A stretch of 64,000 nt of DNA from contig NZ_JAJIRT010000004.1 in the NCBI RefSeq assembly GCF_025717675.1, positions 310,001 through 374,000 on the forward strand, given 5' to 3'. The DNA comes from Paucibacter sp. DJ2R-2 (lineage in GTDB: Bacteria > Pseudomonadota > Gammaproteobacteria > Burkholderiales > Burkholderiaceae_C). Numbering within the stretch: the first letter of the stretch is position 1; the number at the start of each line of letters is the position of its first letter. The notes beneath the pieces are model-generated. The model had not been told where the DNA came from and made no database searches. It saw only the letters and a program-made list of their open reading frames with translations. Below are positions 51,289 to 58,875 of this stretch, piece by piece. The position numbers and the translations under genes were made by a program.

Positions 51289-51959
51289 GACGCCTGCCCC
51301 TGCTGGGGCTGCTGCTGGCGGCTTCCGGCCTGTGCTGGGCCGGGCCCGACCTGGCGCTGCGCGAACAGGAGATCCAGCAATGCCGGCCCGAGGACATCGT
51401 CACCTGGGGCGATGGCCAGGACCGACCCGCCCTGGCCTCACCTCTGCTGCTGGCCTATTCGCATGCCGGCGCGCCGGCCTGGTTCACGCCGGCACAGGTG
51501 CTGGCCACGCTGGAGCGGGCGGCGCACAGCTGGTCGCGCTGCGGCGTGGCCAGCCGGGTCAGTCTGCTGCAGCCCGGCCAGGCCCTGCCGCCGGGCGGCG
51601 TCTTCGTGCAGTGGAGCGAGATCGGCAGCGCCGGCAATTTCGGCCTGGCCAATCTGAGCCGGCGCAGCCTGGCCATGAACCCGGCCATGTTCGCCCTGCT
51701 GCGCGAGCGCAAACCCAATTACCCGGCCGAACAGACCCTGCAGATGGTGGTGTCGCATGAGATGGGCCACTTCTTCGGCCTGATGGCGCATTCGCGCCGC
51801 TGCATCGACGTCACGTCCTACTACAGCGACGGCAAGGGCGGCGAATGCCTGGTGGCCGACCGGGCCCTGCTCAAGGCCTTCGGCGAGTACCGCTCGGTGC
51901 TGCCCACGGCCTGCGATATCGAACGCTGCCGGCGCGCCAACATCCCGCCCCACCCCTGA
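51276..51959 (+). CDS. Exported metzincin-like zinc protease
   Basis: A 227-residue protein starting at a TTG inside the xdhC 3' end, giving a signal peptide (LPLLGLLLAASGLCWA). The zinc site is VVSHEMGHFFGLMAHSRRC with H161, E162 and H165; the third His is at 172, one residue later than in the metzincin HExxHxxGxxH pattern. Matrixin-like context is FTPAQVLATLERAAHSWSRC and IGSAGNFGLANLS. Several cysteines suggest disulfides. A secreted or periplasmic endopeptidase is inferred. Confidence 0.72.
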   Translation: MRDLRRLPLLGLLLAASGLCWAGPDLALREQEIQQCRPEDIVTWGDGQDRPALASPLLLAYSHAGAPAWFTPAQVLATLERAAHSWSRCGVASRVSLLQPGQALPPGGVFVQWSEIGSAGNFGLANLSRRSLAMNPAMFALLRERKPNYPAEQTLQMVVSHEMGHFFGLMAHSRRCIDVTSYYSDGKGGECLVADRALLKAFGEYRSVLPTACDIERCRRANIPPHP

Positions 51960-51965
51960 GAAGCT

Positions 51966-52718
51966 TCAGTCGGGCGGGAACATCCAGCGCTCGTAGATGC
52001 GCTTGGCCGTGCCGTCGTCGACCATGGTCTTGAAGACCGCGTTGACCTGGGCTTCGGCCCCCAGCTGGCTGGACTTCTTCGAGAAGGCCACGGTCAGATA
52101 GGTGGTGTTGAGCACCAGCACATCGCCGAACTCGGCCTCGAGCTTGAGCTTGTGGATGATGTGGCCGATGGTGGACAGGGAACCCGCAACGGCCATGGCA
52201 TCGCGGTCGGCCACGGCCTTGCGGATGGCCAGGGTGTAGTCGAGCACCAGGTCCTTGCGGATCTCGGGGTCGACGTCGAAACGCGGGTCGACCTTGAGGC
52301 CACGCGGCGCGCCGACGATGATCTTCTTCAGGTCCTCATAACTGCGAATCCGCACGCCTTTGCGCGCGCGCACGCCAAAGTCAAGAGGCACGAAGGCTGT
52401 GCCCCGGTTGGCATAGGCGGCGCGCGCATCGCCCCAGGCCATGATGGAAAAATCGCAATCGCCCACTTCGAGGTCTCGCTCGACACGGGCGTAGGGCGTC
52501 AGGGTCTGAATGGTGCTGTGGCCGCTGCGGCGCTCGAACTCGCGCAGCAGGTCGACGATGATGCCGACATTCGGCTCGGCCGCTGTCGGGTCTGGGTTCC
52601 TTTTGGCCCAAGGGTCGAACTGGATCAGGTCAACCTTGAACTCGCGCGCCTGAGCGCTGGCTGCCAGCAAGGCCAGACACAGGGCCCAGGTGGCCCACCG
52701 AGTTTGCCCACCACCCAC
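51966..52718 (-). CDS. Family 3 solute-binding protein (orphan)
   Basis: A 250-residue periplasmic protein with a GTG start (52718) and signal peptide LCLALLAASAQA. The SBP_bac_3 fold shows in VGIIVDLLREFERRSGHSTI, CDFSIMAWGDARAAYANRGT and IGHIIHKLKLEAEF. Solute-binding receptor proteins of this size without permease genes often act as sensors. No transporter genes adjoin it. The ligand is unknown. Confidence 0.8.
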   Translation of the reverse strand: MGGGQTRWATWALCLALLAASAQAREFKVDLIQFDPWAKRNPDPTAAEPNVGIIVDLLREFERRSGHSTIQTLTPYARVERDLEVGDCDFSIMAWGDARAAYANRGTAFVPLDFGVRARKGVRIRSYEDLKKIIVGAPRGLKVDPRFDVDPEIRKDLVLDYTLAIRKAVADRDAMAVAGSLSTIGHIIHKLKLEAEFGDVLVLNTTYLTVAFSKKSSQLGAEAQVNAVFKTMVDDGTAKRIYERWMFPPD

Positions 52719-52800
52719 AATGCCTGACCCTTTTCCTTTTTACTGCCTTGAACCTGGAAGTTCTTGCCTGCCAATCTAACAGAGCCGCAGCGGTGGGGAA

Positions 52801-53406
52801 TCAGGGCTCGGGCCGGTCGCGTGCCACACGTGCCAAGTAGTCCTGGATTTCGCTGTCGCGCTCCAGCCCGGCCGCCAAGGGCTTGAGCAGCACGCGCAGG
52901 CTGTTGATGCGGCGCCCGGCCGGAACGCCCTCGCGGCGGCGCAACTCGACAAAGCCCTGGCGCTGCCAGAAGCGCTCGCCGCGCTGATTGCCGACCACCA
53001 CCCCGAGGCGCATCCAGCGCGCACCGGCGCGGCGCGCCCAGTCCTCCAGGCCCTGGTAGGCCCGCGCCGCATCGCCCTGGCCGTGGCGGGCGGTGGCGAT
53101 GATGAAGAGGCCGAGGTGGCAGACGCCTTCCGCCACCATGTCCTCCAGCAAGCTGCCGTAGCCGACCATCGCGGCCTCGCCCTCGGCGTAAATGCCGAAA
53201 TGACGCACGCGCCGGTAGCTGAGCTCGGGCGGCGGCAGTTCGTCAAACTCCTGCTGCGCTTCGTCAGGTCGCGGCGCCTCGTCACCGACAGTCCAGAAAT
53301 ACTCGGGGTTGGCGTCGAGAAAAGCTTGCACGGCCGGAATGTCGCCGGCATCCAGTTCGCGGCAGGACAAGGAGTCAGACTTGAATTGCAAAGGCGTGTC
53401 GCGCAT
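52801..53406 (-). CDS. GNAT family N-acetyltransferase
   Basis: A 201-residue enzyme (ATG 53406; GTG 53412 possible). The acetyl-CoA site is FIIATARHGQGDAARAYQGL, which keeps R/Q-x-x-G-x-G/A as R-H-G-Q-G-D-A, followed by LGVVVGNQRGERFWQRQGFV. The substrate segment begins CRELDAGDIPAVQAFLDANP. It lies just downstream of another GNAT gene (gap 11 bases), suggesting an operon. Confidence 0.85.
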   Translation of the reverse strand: MRDTPLQFKSDSLSCRELDAGDIPAVQAFLDANPEYFWTVGDEAPRPDEAQQEFDELPPPELSYRRVRHFGIYAEGEAAMVGYGSLLEDMVAEGVCHLGLFIIATARHGQGDAARAYQGLEDWARRAGARWMRLGVVVGNQRGERFWQRQGFVELRRREGVPAGRRINSLRVLLKPLAAGLERDSEIQDYLARVARDRPEP

Positions 53407-53417
53407 GGTCACTCAGC

Positions 53418-53855
53418 TCAAACGGCCCGGCTGTAGATCTCGGGATCCAGGCGCTCCATGAAGGCCTGCGGCTTGGCGGACGGCGTGAAGCCGTACTTGG
53501 CGTACAGGCCTGCGGCCGTGCTGGTGGCCAGCAGAAAGCGACGCAAGGTCTGGAGGTCGGGGTGGGCCATCACGGCGTCCATCAGCGCCCGACTGCAAGC
53601 GCGGCCCTGCTGCTCGGGCAGCACGAAGACATCGCAGAGGTAGGCAAAGGTCGTGCGGTCGGTGACCACCCGGGCAAAGCCGACCTGGGCGCCGTCCAGA
53701 AACGCCCCGAAGCACAAAGAATGGGCCAGCGCCTGCGCCAGCGTCGCCTTGGGAATGCCCAGGCACCAGGGCGCCTGTTCGCTGAGGTAGCGGTGGATGA
53801 CGTCCAGGTCCTGGTCCTGGAGCTTGCTGCTGATGCGGAAAGGGCTGCTGCTCAT
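53418..53855 (-). CDS. GNAT family N-acetyltransferase (small)
   Basis: A 145-residue enzyme. LSEQAPWCLGIPKATLAQAL at the N-terminus, FARVVTDRTTFAYLCDVFVL and EQQGRACSRALMDAVMAHPD match the small GNAT group often annotated as acetyltransferases of unknown target. RRFLLATSTAAGLYAKYGF completes the fold. It heads a two-gene unit with the next GNAT. Confidence 0.88.
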   Translation of the reverse strand: MSSSPFRISSKLQDQDLDVIHRYLSEQAPWCLGIPKATLAQALAHSLCFGAFLDGAQVGFARVVTDRTTFAYLCDVFVLPEQQGRACSRALMDAVMAHPDLQTLRRFLLATSTAAGLYAKYGFTPSAKPQAFMERLDPEIYSRAV

Positions 53856-53926
53856 GGCGCTATTTCAGCAGATGTGCAGCCCGGCGCTGTGCGCGCTGCG
53901 GACCTCGCGCCAGGGCGTCACCAGCC

Positions 53927-55660
53927 TCAACGTTCGCGGCGCTGCTCGCGAATCTCACGCAAGCGCACGCATTCGGCATGGCCGGCATAGGCCGGCTTCT
54001 CGCAGCGGCGGTCCACGCACCAGATGCGCAAGAGGATGTTCTCCTTGGCGCAGGCTTGGCGAGGGTCGAGCGGCGCGGCGAGTGCATCCTCCGAAGCAGC
54101 TGCGGCCGGCGGCTGTGCCAGTTGGACCTGAGCGCTCGGGGCGGCGGCCGTCAGGCTGGCATCCTGCTGCGGCATGGCCGGCAGCTTGGCCCCGGCCTGG
54201 GCCGGCCCGCCATCACGAGGCGGGCGACGGGCCTCGCCTTTGCCCGAAGCTGCTGAGGCCCTTTTGGCCGGCACCGCGGCCTTCTGAAGCGCGGGCGCGG
54301 CCGACGCCAGCACCGTGGGCGAACTGGCCGACGGTGCTAGGGCCGGCGTCGACAGTGCTGGTGCCAGCTCTTGATTCAAGGCCAAGGCCGGCACGGCGGC
54401 CGAGGCGGGGCCCGAGGCCGGGTCCGCCAGCGCCATCCCTGGAGACGCCGCGGGTGCCACGGGCGCCGCGGGCCGCTGCAACAGCCACGCGCCCAGCGCC
54501 AGCAACACAGGCACGGTGATCCAGGCTGCCCAGCGCCAGGCGGCTGGCAGCGCTTGGCGTGCAGCCGGCACGGCTGCTGCTGTTGCTGCAGCTATCGCTG
54601 GCCTGGGCTTGCTGCGCCCGGCCGGAGGAGCCGCGGGTGGCGGCGCCGCACTGCGCGGCCGCGGCTCGGGCTCGCTCAGCGGCAGGGGCAGGTCGGCTTC
54701 TTGCAAGCCTGGGGGCTCGATGACACCGGTCAAGGCGTCGCGGAAAGCCTCCATGCTCTGGGGGCGCTCGAGCGGGCGCACCGCCAAAGACCAATCGATC
54801 GCCGCCAGAAAGGCCCGCGAACACCCTGGCAAGGCCCGGCCTGCCAGAGGCTCGTAGTCGTCGAACACCGCCCGCGCCGTGGCCGGCGGCGGCGGCTGGC
54901 CGGTCAGCAGGAAATGCAGCACTGCGCCCAGGGCATAGACATCGGTCCAGGGGCCTTGACGCAGGGCCGTGCTCTCGGCGTACTGCTCGATCGGCGCGTA
55001 GCTGGGCTTGAGGATGGCGGTGAAGGTCTGGGTGCGGTCACCGATGGCGCGGCGCGCAGCGCCGAAGTCCAGCAGGATCGGGTCGCCGCCATCGTCGGGC
55101 AGGAGGATGTTGTCGGGCGCGATGTCGCGGTGGAAGACCGCGGCCCCATGGAGCAGGCTCAGCGCTTCGAGCAGAGGCAGGAGCAGGCGGAGCAGCGCGG
55201 CTTCGTCCAGGGCCGGGGCGCGGCCGGCGCTGATGTCATCGCGGCGTTGACGCAAGGTCTGACCCTGCAGATAAGGCATGGCCATATAGGCCGTGCCATG
55301 GGCTTCCCAGAACTGGAAAACTTTGAGCAGGGAGCGGTGGTCGAAGCGGGCCAGCAGACGCGCCTCGTTGACGAAAGAGCGGCGGCCGATCTCGAAGGTC
55401 TCGCTCAGCGAGGCGGAACGCACCGACACCGCCGAGCCCTCGCCGCGCTGCGCCAGTTGGCCCGGCATGTACTCCTTGATCGCCAACTCGCGCTCCAGCG
55501 CATGGTCGCGCGCCAAGTAGACGATGCCAAAGCCACCGACACCCACGGTGCGCAGAATCTCCAGCGAACCGAAGCGGGTGCCGGGCGGCAAGGCATTGAC
55601 GTCCTCTACAGGCGCGCCCTGCGCGCGGAGGCCGGTGCGGTCAAAGGGGACGTCCGACAT
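53927..55660 (-). CDS. Hanks-type Ser/Thr protein kinase, single TM
   Basis: A 577-residue kinase. The kinase domain is at about 27-290: GVGGFGIVYLARD (glycine loop), the AIKEYMP lysine, HRDIAPDNILL (catalytic Asp) and LLDFGAARRA (DFG). An Ala/Pro-rich linker leads to a transmembrane helix near 378-398 (WAAWITVPVLLALGAWLL), followed by a long Ala/Pro-rich periplasmic stretch and a Cys-containing C-terminal module (ACAKENILLRIWCVDRRCEK). The C-terminal module may be a disulfide-bonded sensor. No phosphatase or FHA partner is adjacent. Confidence 0.92.
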   Translation of the reverse strand: MSDVPFDRTGLRAQGAPVEDVNALPPGTRFGSLEILRTVGVGGFGIVYLARDHALERELAIKEYMPGQLAQRGEGSAVSVRSASLSETFEIGRRSFVNEARLLARFDHRSLLKVFQFWEAHGTAYMAMPYLQGQTLRQRRDDISAGRAPALDEAALLRLLLPLLEALSLLHGAAVFHRDIAPDNILLPDDGGDPILLDFGAARRAIGDRTQTFTAILKPSYAPIEQYAESTALRQGPWTDVYALGAVLHFLLTGQPPPPATARAVFDDYEPLAGRALPGCSRAFLAAIDWSLAVRPLERPQSMEAFRDALTGVIEPPGLQEADLPLPLSEPEPRPRSAAPPPAAPPAGRSKPRPAIAAATAAAVPAARQALPAAWRWAAWITVPVLLALGAWLLQRPAAPVAPAASPGMALADPASGPASAAVPALALNQELAPALSTPALAPSASSPTVLASAAPALQKAAVPAKRASAASGKGEARRPPRDGGPAQAGAKLPAMPQQDASLTAAAPSAQVQLAQPPAAAASEDALAAPLDPRQACAKENILLRIWCVDRRCEKPAYAGHAECVRLREIREQRRER

Positions 55661-55802
55661 GTCAATTCAAGCTGGCTGGGCAAACAAAGAGGCCGGCTGC
55701 ATCGCCAGGATGCCGCCGAGAAGTTCGCCAGCCTACCCGATTCAGCGCGCGCTGCGAGTCCAGACGAAACCGAGTGTTAACCAGGGTTCAGCGCGCTCAG
55801 AC

Positions 55803-56660
55803 TCAGGGCGCCACCGGCAGCGCCTTCAGGTAGTCGTGCAGCTCGCTGGCGATGCGCTGGCGCTCGGCCAGGCTCAAGCCGTCCGGCAGGGCTGGCATGG
55901 CGGTGCCAGGCTTGACGGACTGGGGCTGCAGCAGCCAGCTCTGCCAGGTGCGCGAGTCGATCAGCTTGGCGCGCACGGCCAGATTGAGTGGCATCTTGGC
56001 GCCGCCGAAGCCGTTGATCTGGTGACAACTCAAACAGTATTTCTGCACCAGGGCGGCCTGCTCGACCCAGCGGCTGCTGTCCATGCCGGCCGGCAGCAAG
56101 GCCTCGGGCTTGACCGCGCGCAGGCTGATCTCGGCCACCTGATAAGGCCAGTGCGTGCCACCCTCGACCTGCAGGCTGGGCGCGGCGAGGTTGTCCCAGA
56201 TCAGGTAGTAGGGACCGAGCGCCACGTTCTTCTCGTTCTGGGCCAGGTTGTCGACCGTGAAGGCCCGGCCATCGGCCAGGCCGAGGGCCAGAAAGGCGCG
56301 GTACTTGAGGAAACGCGACACCGGCATGCGGGCGATGAAGCCGTCCAGGGCTTTGAACTCGAGCTCGCGGTCGGCCTGCGCGTTCCAGTCCGGCCCGAGC
56401 ACGCGCACCAGCACTTCCTCGATCGGGAAGGCCTGGTAGCGGCGCTGCACCGCATGGTCCTTGCGGCTCAGATGCGGCTCGACCACGGTGATGGTCTGAG
56501 GCTTGAGCCCTTGGGCGGCCAGCTGCGCTTGCAAGGCCGGCGGCGTCGGCAAGGCCTCGGCCCGTGCGGCGCAGGGCAGCGAGAGCGCTGCTGCGGCCAG
56601 CCACAGAGCGCGCGCGGCGCTGCGCTGGAACCATGAATGCTGCCTTGCCAATGTGCTCAT
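55803..56660 (-). CDS. Exported c-type cytochrome with N-terminal domain
   Basis: A 285-residue protein from ATG 56660, with AGGAG upstream. The signal peptide is ALWLAAAALSLPCAARA. Residues 25-170 form a domain with FIARMPVSRFLKYRAFLALG and NEKNVALGPYYLIWDN, resembling a molybdopterin-oxidoreductase-like fold. A single haem site YCLSCHQ lies at 209-213, with the distal Met probably in GTAMPALPDGLSL. It is a periplasmic electron carrier of unknown partner. AHAYL ends at the C-terminus (LHDYLKALPV). Confidence 0.8.
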   Translation of the reverse strand: MSTLARQHSWFQRSAARALWLAAAALSLPCAARAEALPTPPALQAQLAAQGLKPQTITVVEPHLSRKDHAVQRRYQAFPIEEVLVRVLGPDWNAQADRELEFKALDGFIARMPVSRFLKYRAFLALGLADGRAFTVDNLAQNEKNVALGPYYLIWDNLAAPSLQVEGGTHWPYQVAEISLRAVKPEALLPAGMDSSRWVEQAALVQKYCLSCHQINGFGGAKMPLNLAVRAKLIDSRTWQSWLLQPQSVKPGTAMPALPDGLSLAERQRIASELHDYLKALPVAP

Positions 56661-56714
56661 GCCGTGCTCCTGACCCGGGGCGGGTCTGGCCTGCATTGCA
56701 GCACAGACCTGCGC

Positions 56715-57740
56715 TCAGGCGAGCAAACTCGGCACCAGGCCGGTCCAGCGTTTGAAAGAGCGGCGGAAGTTGCTGCGGTCATGAAAGCCCAGGGCCTGGG
56801 CCACGCGCTCATGGCTCTGGCCTTGCAAGAGCAGCAGATAGAGCGCCCAGTGGGTGCGCACCTGGTCGAGCTGGGCCTGGAAATGCGTGCCGTGCTGGGC
56901 CAGATGGCGCTTGAAGGTGGCGCTGCTGACGCCAAAGGCCTGGGCGCTCTGCTCCAGCGTGGGTGCTTCACGCAGGCGCGGCAGCAGATGGTCGTAGAGC
57001 GCCGCCAGCAGGCCGCGGCCGGCGGCGCCGGGGTCGGCGCCCTGGGCCAGGGCCTGGGCGGCCATGCTGTCGGCCACGCCGCGCGGCCAGGGCTCGTCGA
57101 GGCAGGCGGCCGGCACGCGCATGGCGTCGACCTGGCAATCGAACTGCAGATCGGCGCCGAGGAACACCGCATGCTGCGAGAGGTCGCGCGGGCGGCTGCG
57201 GTTGAAGCTGTAGCGCCAGGGCAGGCGCCGGCCGCCCAGCCACTGGCACAGGGCGGTGACGGCGCTCATCTGCATGTCGACGACGAAATTGCGCTGTGCG
57301 GCGCCGACGCCGCAGGCCTCGGTCCAGATCAGCAGCAGCTCGTCCTCATGCCAGAGCAGGCGCGGCGTCAGCAGGGGCGAAAGCCGGGCGCTGTGCGCGG
57401 CCAGCAGCTCCAAGGCCTGGCGGCCGTTGCGCGCCTGGCCCAGGGCATGGCTGGCCAGGCCGGCATGGCCGGGCAGGCTGAGCTGGCCCAGCACAAACGC
57501 CGTGTCGGGCGCCTGCAGCTGCACTTGCAAGGCGGCCAGCAGATCAAGCAGCTGCTGCGGGCTGAGCAGGCTCGGCACGGTGCTGAAGCCGGCGGCGGCC
57601 AGCAGCTCGGACGGCCGCAGGCCGCGGCTGCGTGCGAATTCCAGCAGCAGCACGGCTTGATGCTCCCAGACCAGGCAGCGCGTGCCCAGTTGGTAGACAG
57701 CGCCCGGGGCCGGGCTGAGGCCGAGAAGGGCGGCGTTCAT
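56715..57740 (-). CDS. AraC family transcriptional regulator
   Basis: A 341-residue regulator of the arabinose-binding-domain (OruR/ArgR-like) type. The N-terminal effector domain contains LASHALGQARNGRQALELLA and LLWHEDELLLIWTEACGVG. The HTH is HERVAQALGFHDRSNFRRSF KRWTG-type near the C-terminus. Its start overlaps the stop of the GGDEF gene as ATGA (57737-57740), so the two are coupled. Target genes are unknown. Confidence 0.88.
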   Translation of the reverse strand: MNAALLGLSPAPGAVYQLGTRCLVWEHQAVLLLEFARSRGLRPSELLAAAGFSTVPSLLSPQQLLDLLAALQVQLQAPDTAFVLGQLSLPGHAGLASHALGQARNGRQALELLAAHSARLSPLLTPRLLWHEDELLLIWTEACGVGAAQRNFVVDMQMSAVTALCQWLGGRRLPWRYSFNRSRPRDLSQHAVFLGADLQFDCQVDAMRVPAACLDEPWPRGVADSMAAQALAQGADPGAAGRGLLAALYDHLLPRLREAPTLEQSAQAFGVSSATFKRHLAQHGTHFQAQLDQVRTHWALYLLLLQGQSHERVAQALGFHDRSNFRRSFKRWTGLVPSLLA

Positions 57741-58651
57741 AGCCGGGCCGCCAGATGCAGCAGCTGCTGCGCACCGGGCTCTTCAGCATCGACCTCGCAC
57801 CACACCACCCGCGCCGGCCGCTGGATGCGCTGGCCCTGGCGGCTGTGGTGGGCCAGGCTGCCCAGGGCTTGCTGCAAATGGCCGGCGGTCTGCGCCGCCA
57901 AGGCCGGGCCAGCGCCGGGCATCAGCAGGGCGAAGCGGTCACCGGCATAGCGGCAGAGCAGGTCCTCAGGGCGCAGGTTCAAGATCAAGAGATGACCGGC
58001 GGCCTGCAGCAGGCGATCGGCCTCGGCCAGGCCATGCTCGCGGGCGATGCTGTCAAAGCCGTCCAGGCTCAGCATCAGCAGGGCCGCGCCGGGCTGGCCC
58101 TCGCGCTGCTGTTCCAAGGCGATTTGGCGGGCCAGGTAGTCGGCATCGCCGAGCTGGGTGATGGCATCAAAACTGCGGTGCTCGCGGATCAGGCGCTCGC
58201 GCTTGAGCAGTTGATCGCTCAAGGCCCGCTCTTCCTCGCGCCAATGCTGCAGGCCGATGGTGAGCACCAGCATGCCCAGCGGCGTCAGACCCGATTCCAG
58301 CCAGTTGTCCCAGACCACGGCCTTGGGCAGGCGCCAGAACTCATCCAGCACATCGACCCATTCGCCCAGCAGGATGCCGGCCAGGCCCAGGCACAGCCAG
58401 TTGGTCACGCGGCCGCCGGGCCGGCTGCTGCGCAGCTGGGTGATCCAGATGGCGGCCATCAGCACCATGCCGCCCTCGCCGGCCACATCGATCCAGCGCC
58501 AGTCCTGCAGCGGCTTGGCCTCGCCGCCCCAGGCGAAAGCCGCCATCAGGCTGGCCATCAGCAAGGCCAGGAGGTGGCCGAAATGCGCCAGGCCCAGCAC
58601 AGGAGCCTGGGGCACGGGCTGCAAAGCCTTGAGCAAAGGTGAGATGAGCAT
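57737..58651 (-). CDS. Membrane GGDEF protein with degenerate active site
   Basis: A 304-residue protein. Five hydrophobic helices at about 20-130 (HLLALLMASLMAAFAWGG, GGMVLMAAIWITQL, WLCLGLAGILLGEW, LTPLGMLVLTIGLQ) form an MHYT-free membrane sensor, then a coiled linker RALSDQLLKRERLIREHR. The GGDEF domain follows from 165. The catalytic signature GG(D/E)EF is replaced by AGDRF (236-240), so cyclase activity is doubtful. It may bind GTP or c-di-GMP as a receptor, and it is translationally coupled to an AraC regulator. Confidence 0.82.
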   Translation of the reverse strand: MLISPLLKALQPVPQAPVLGLAHFGHLLALLMASLMAAFAWGGEAKPLQDWRWIDVAGEGGMVLMAAIWITQLRSSRPGGRVTNWLCLGLAGILLGEWVDVLDEFWRLPKAVVWDNWLESGLTPLGMLVLTIGLQHWREEERALSDQLLKRERLIREHRSFDAITQLGDADYLARQIALEQQREGQPGAALLMLSLDGFDSIAREHGLAEADRLLQAAGHLLILNLRPEDLLCRYAGDRFALLMPGAGPALAAQTAGHLQQALGSLAHHSRQGQRIQRPARVVWCEVDAEEPGAQQLLHLAARL

Positions 58652-58875
58652 GGGCTGGCGATCCTAAAGAGGCTTTGTGACAGGCCGTCATGCAAGGGCT
58701 GGATGTGGACGGCGGGGGTCGAAACAGCTCAGTTCGGGGCTGGATCTGCGCTCTTGCAGCCGCTGTGGCCGCCCGGGGCCCAGCCGTCACGGAACTGCCA
58801 TGCGGCCTGCCTAAGGTGCGGAGCCATTGCCGATCCGGCGCTTGCCTGTGCTCCACTGCGGAGCCCCCACCCACC

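Noticed and set aside
58652-58875. Riboswitch upstream of the phytase-linked receptor
   Set aside because: No cobalamin or other riboswitch core recognised; the leader is GC-rich and unstructured by eye.
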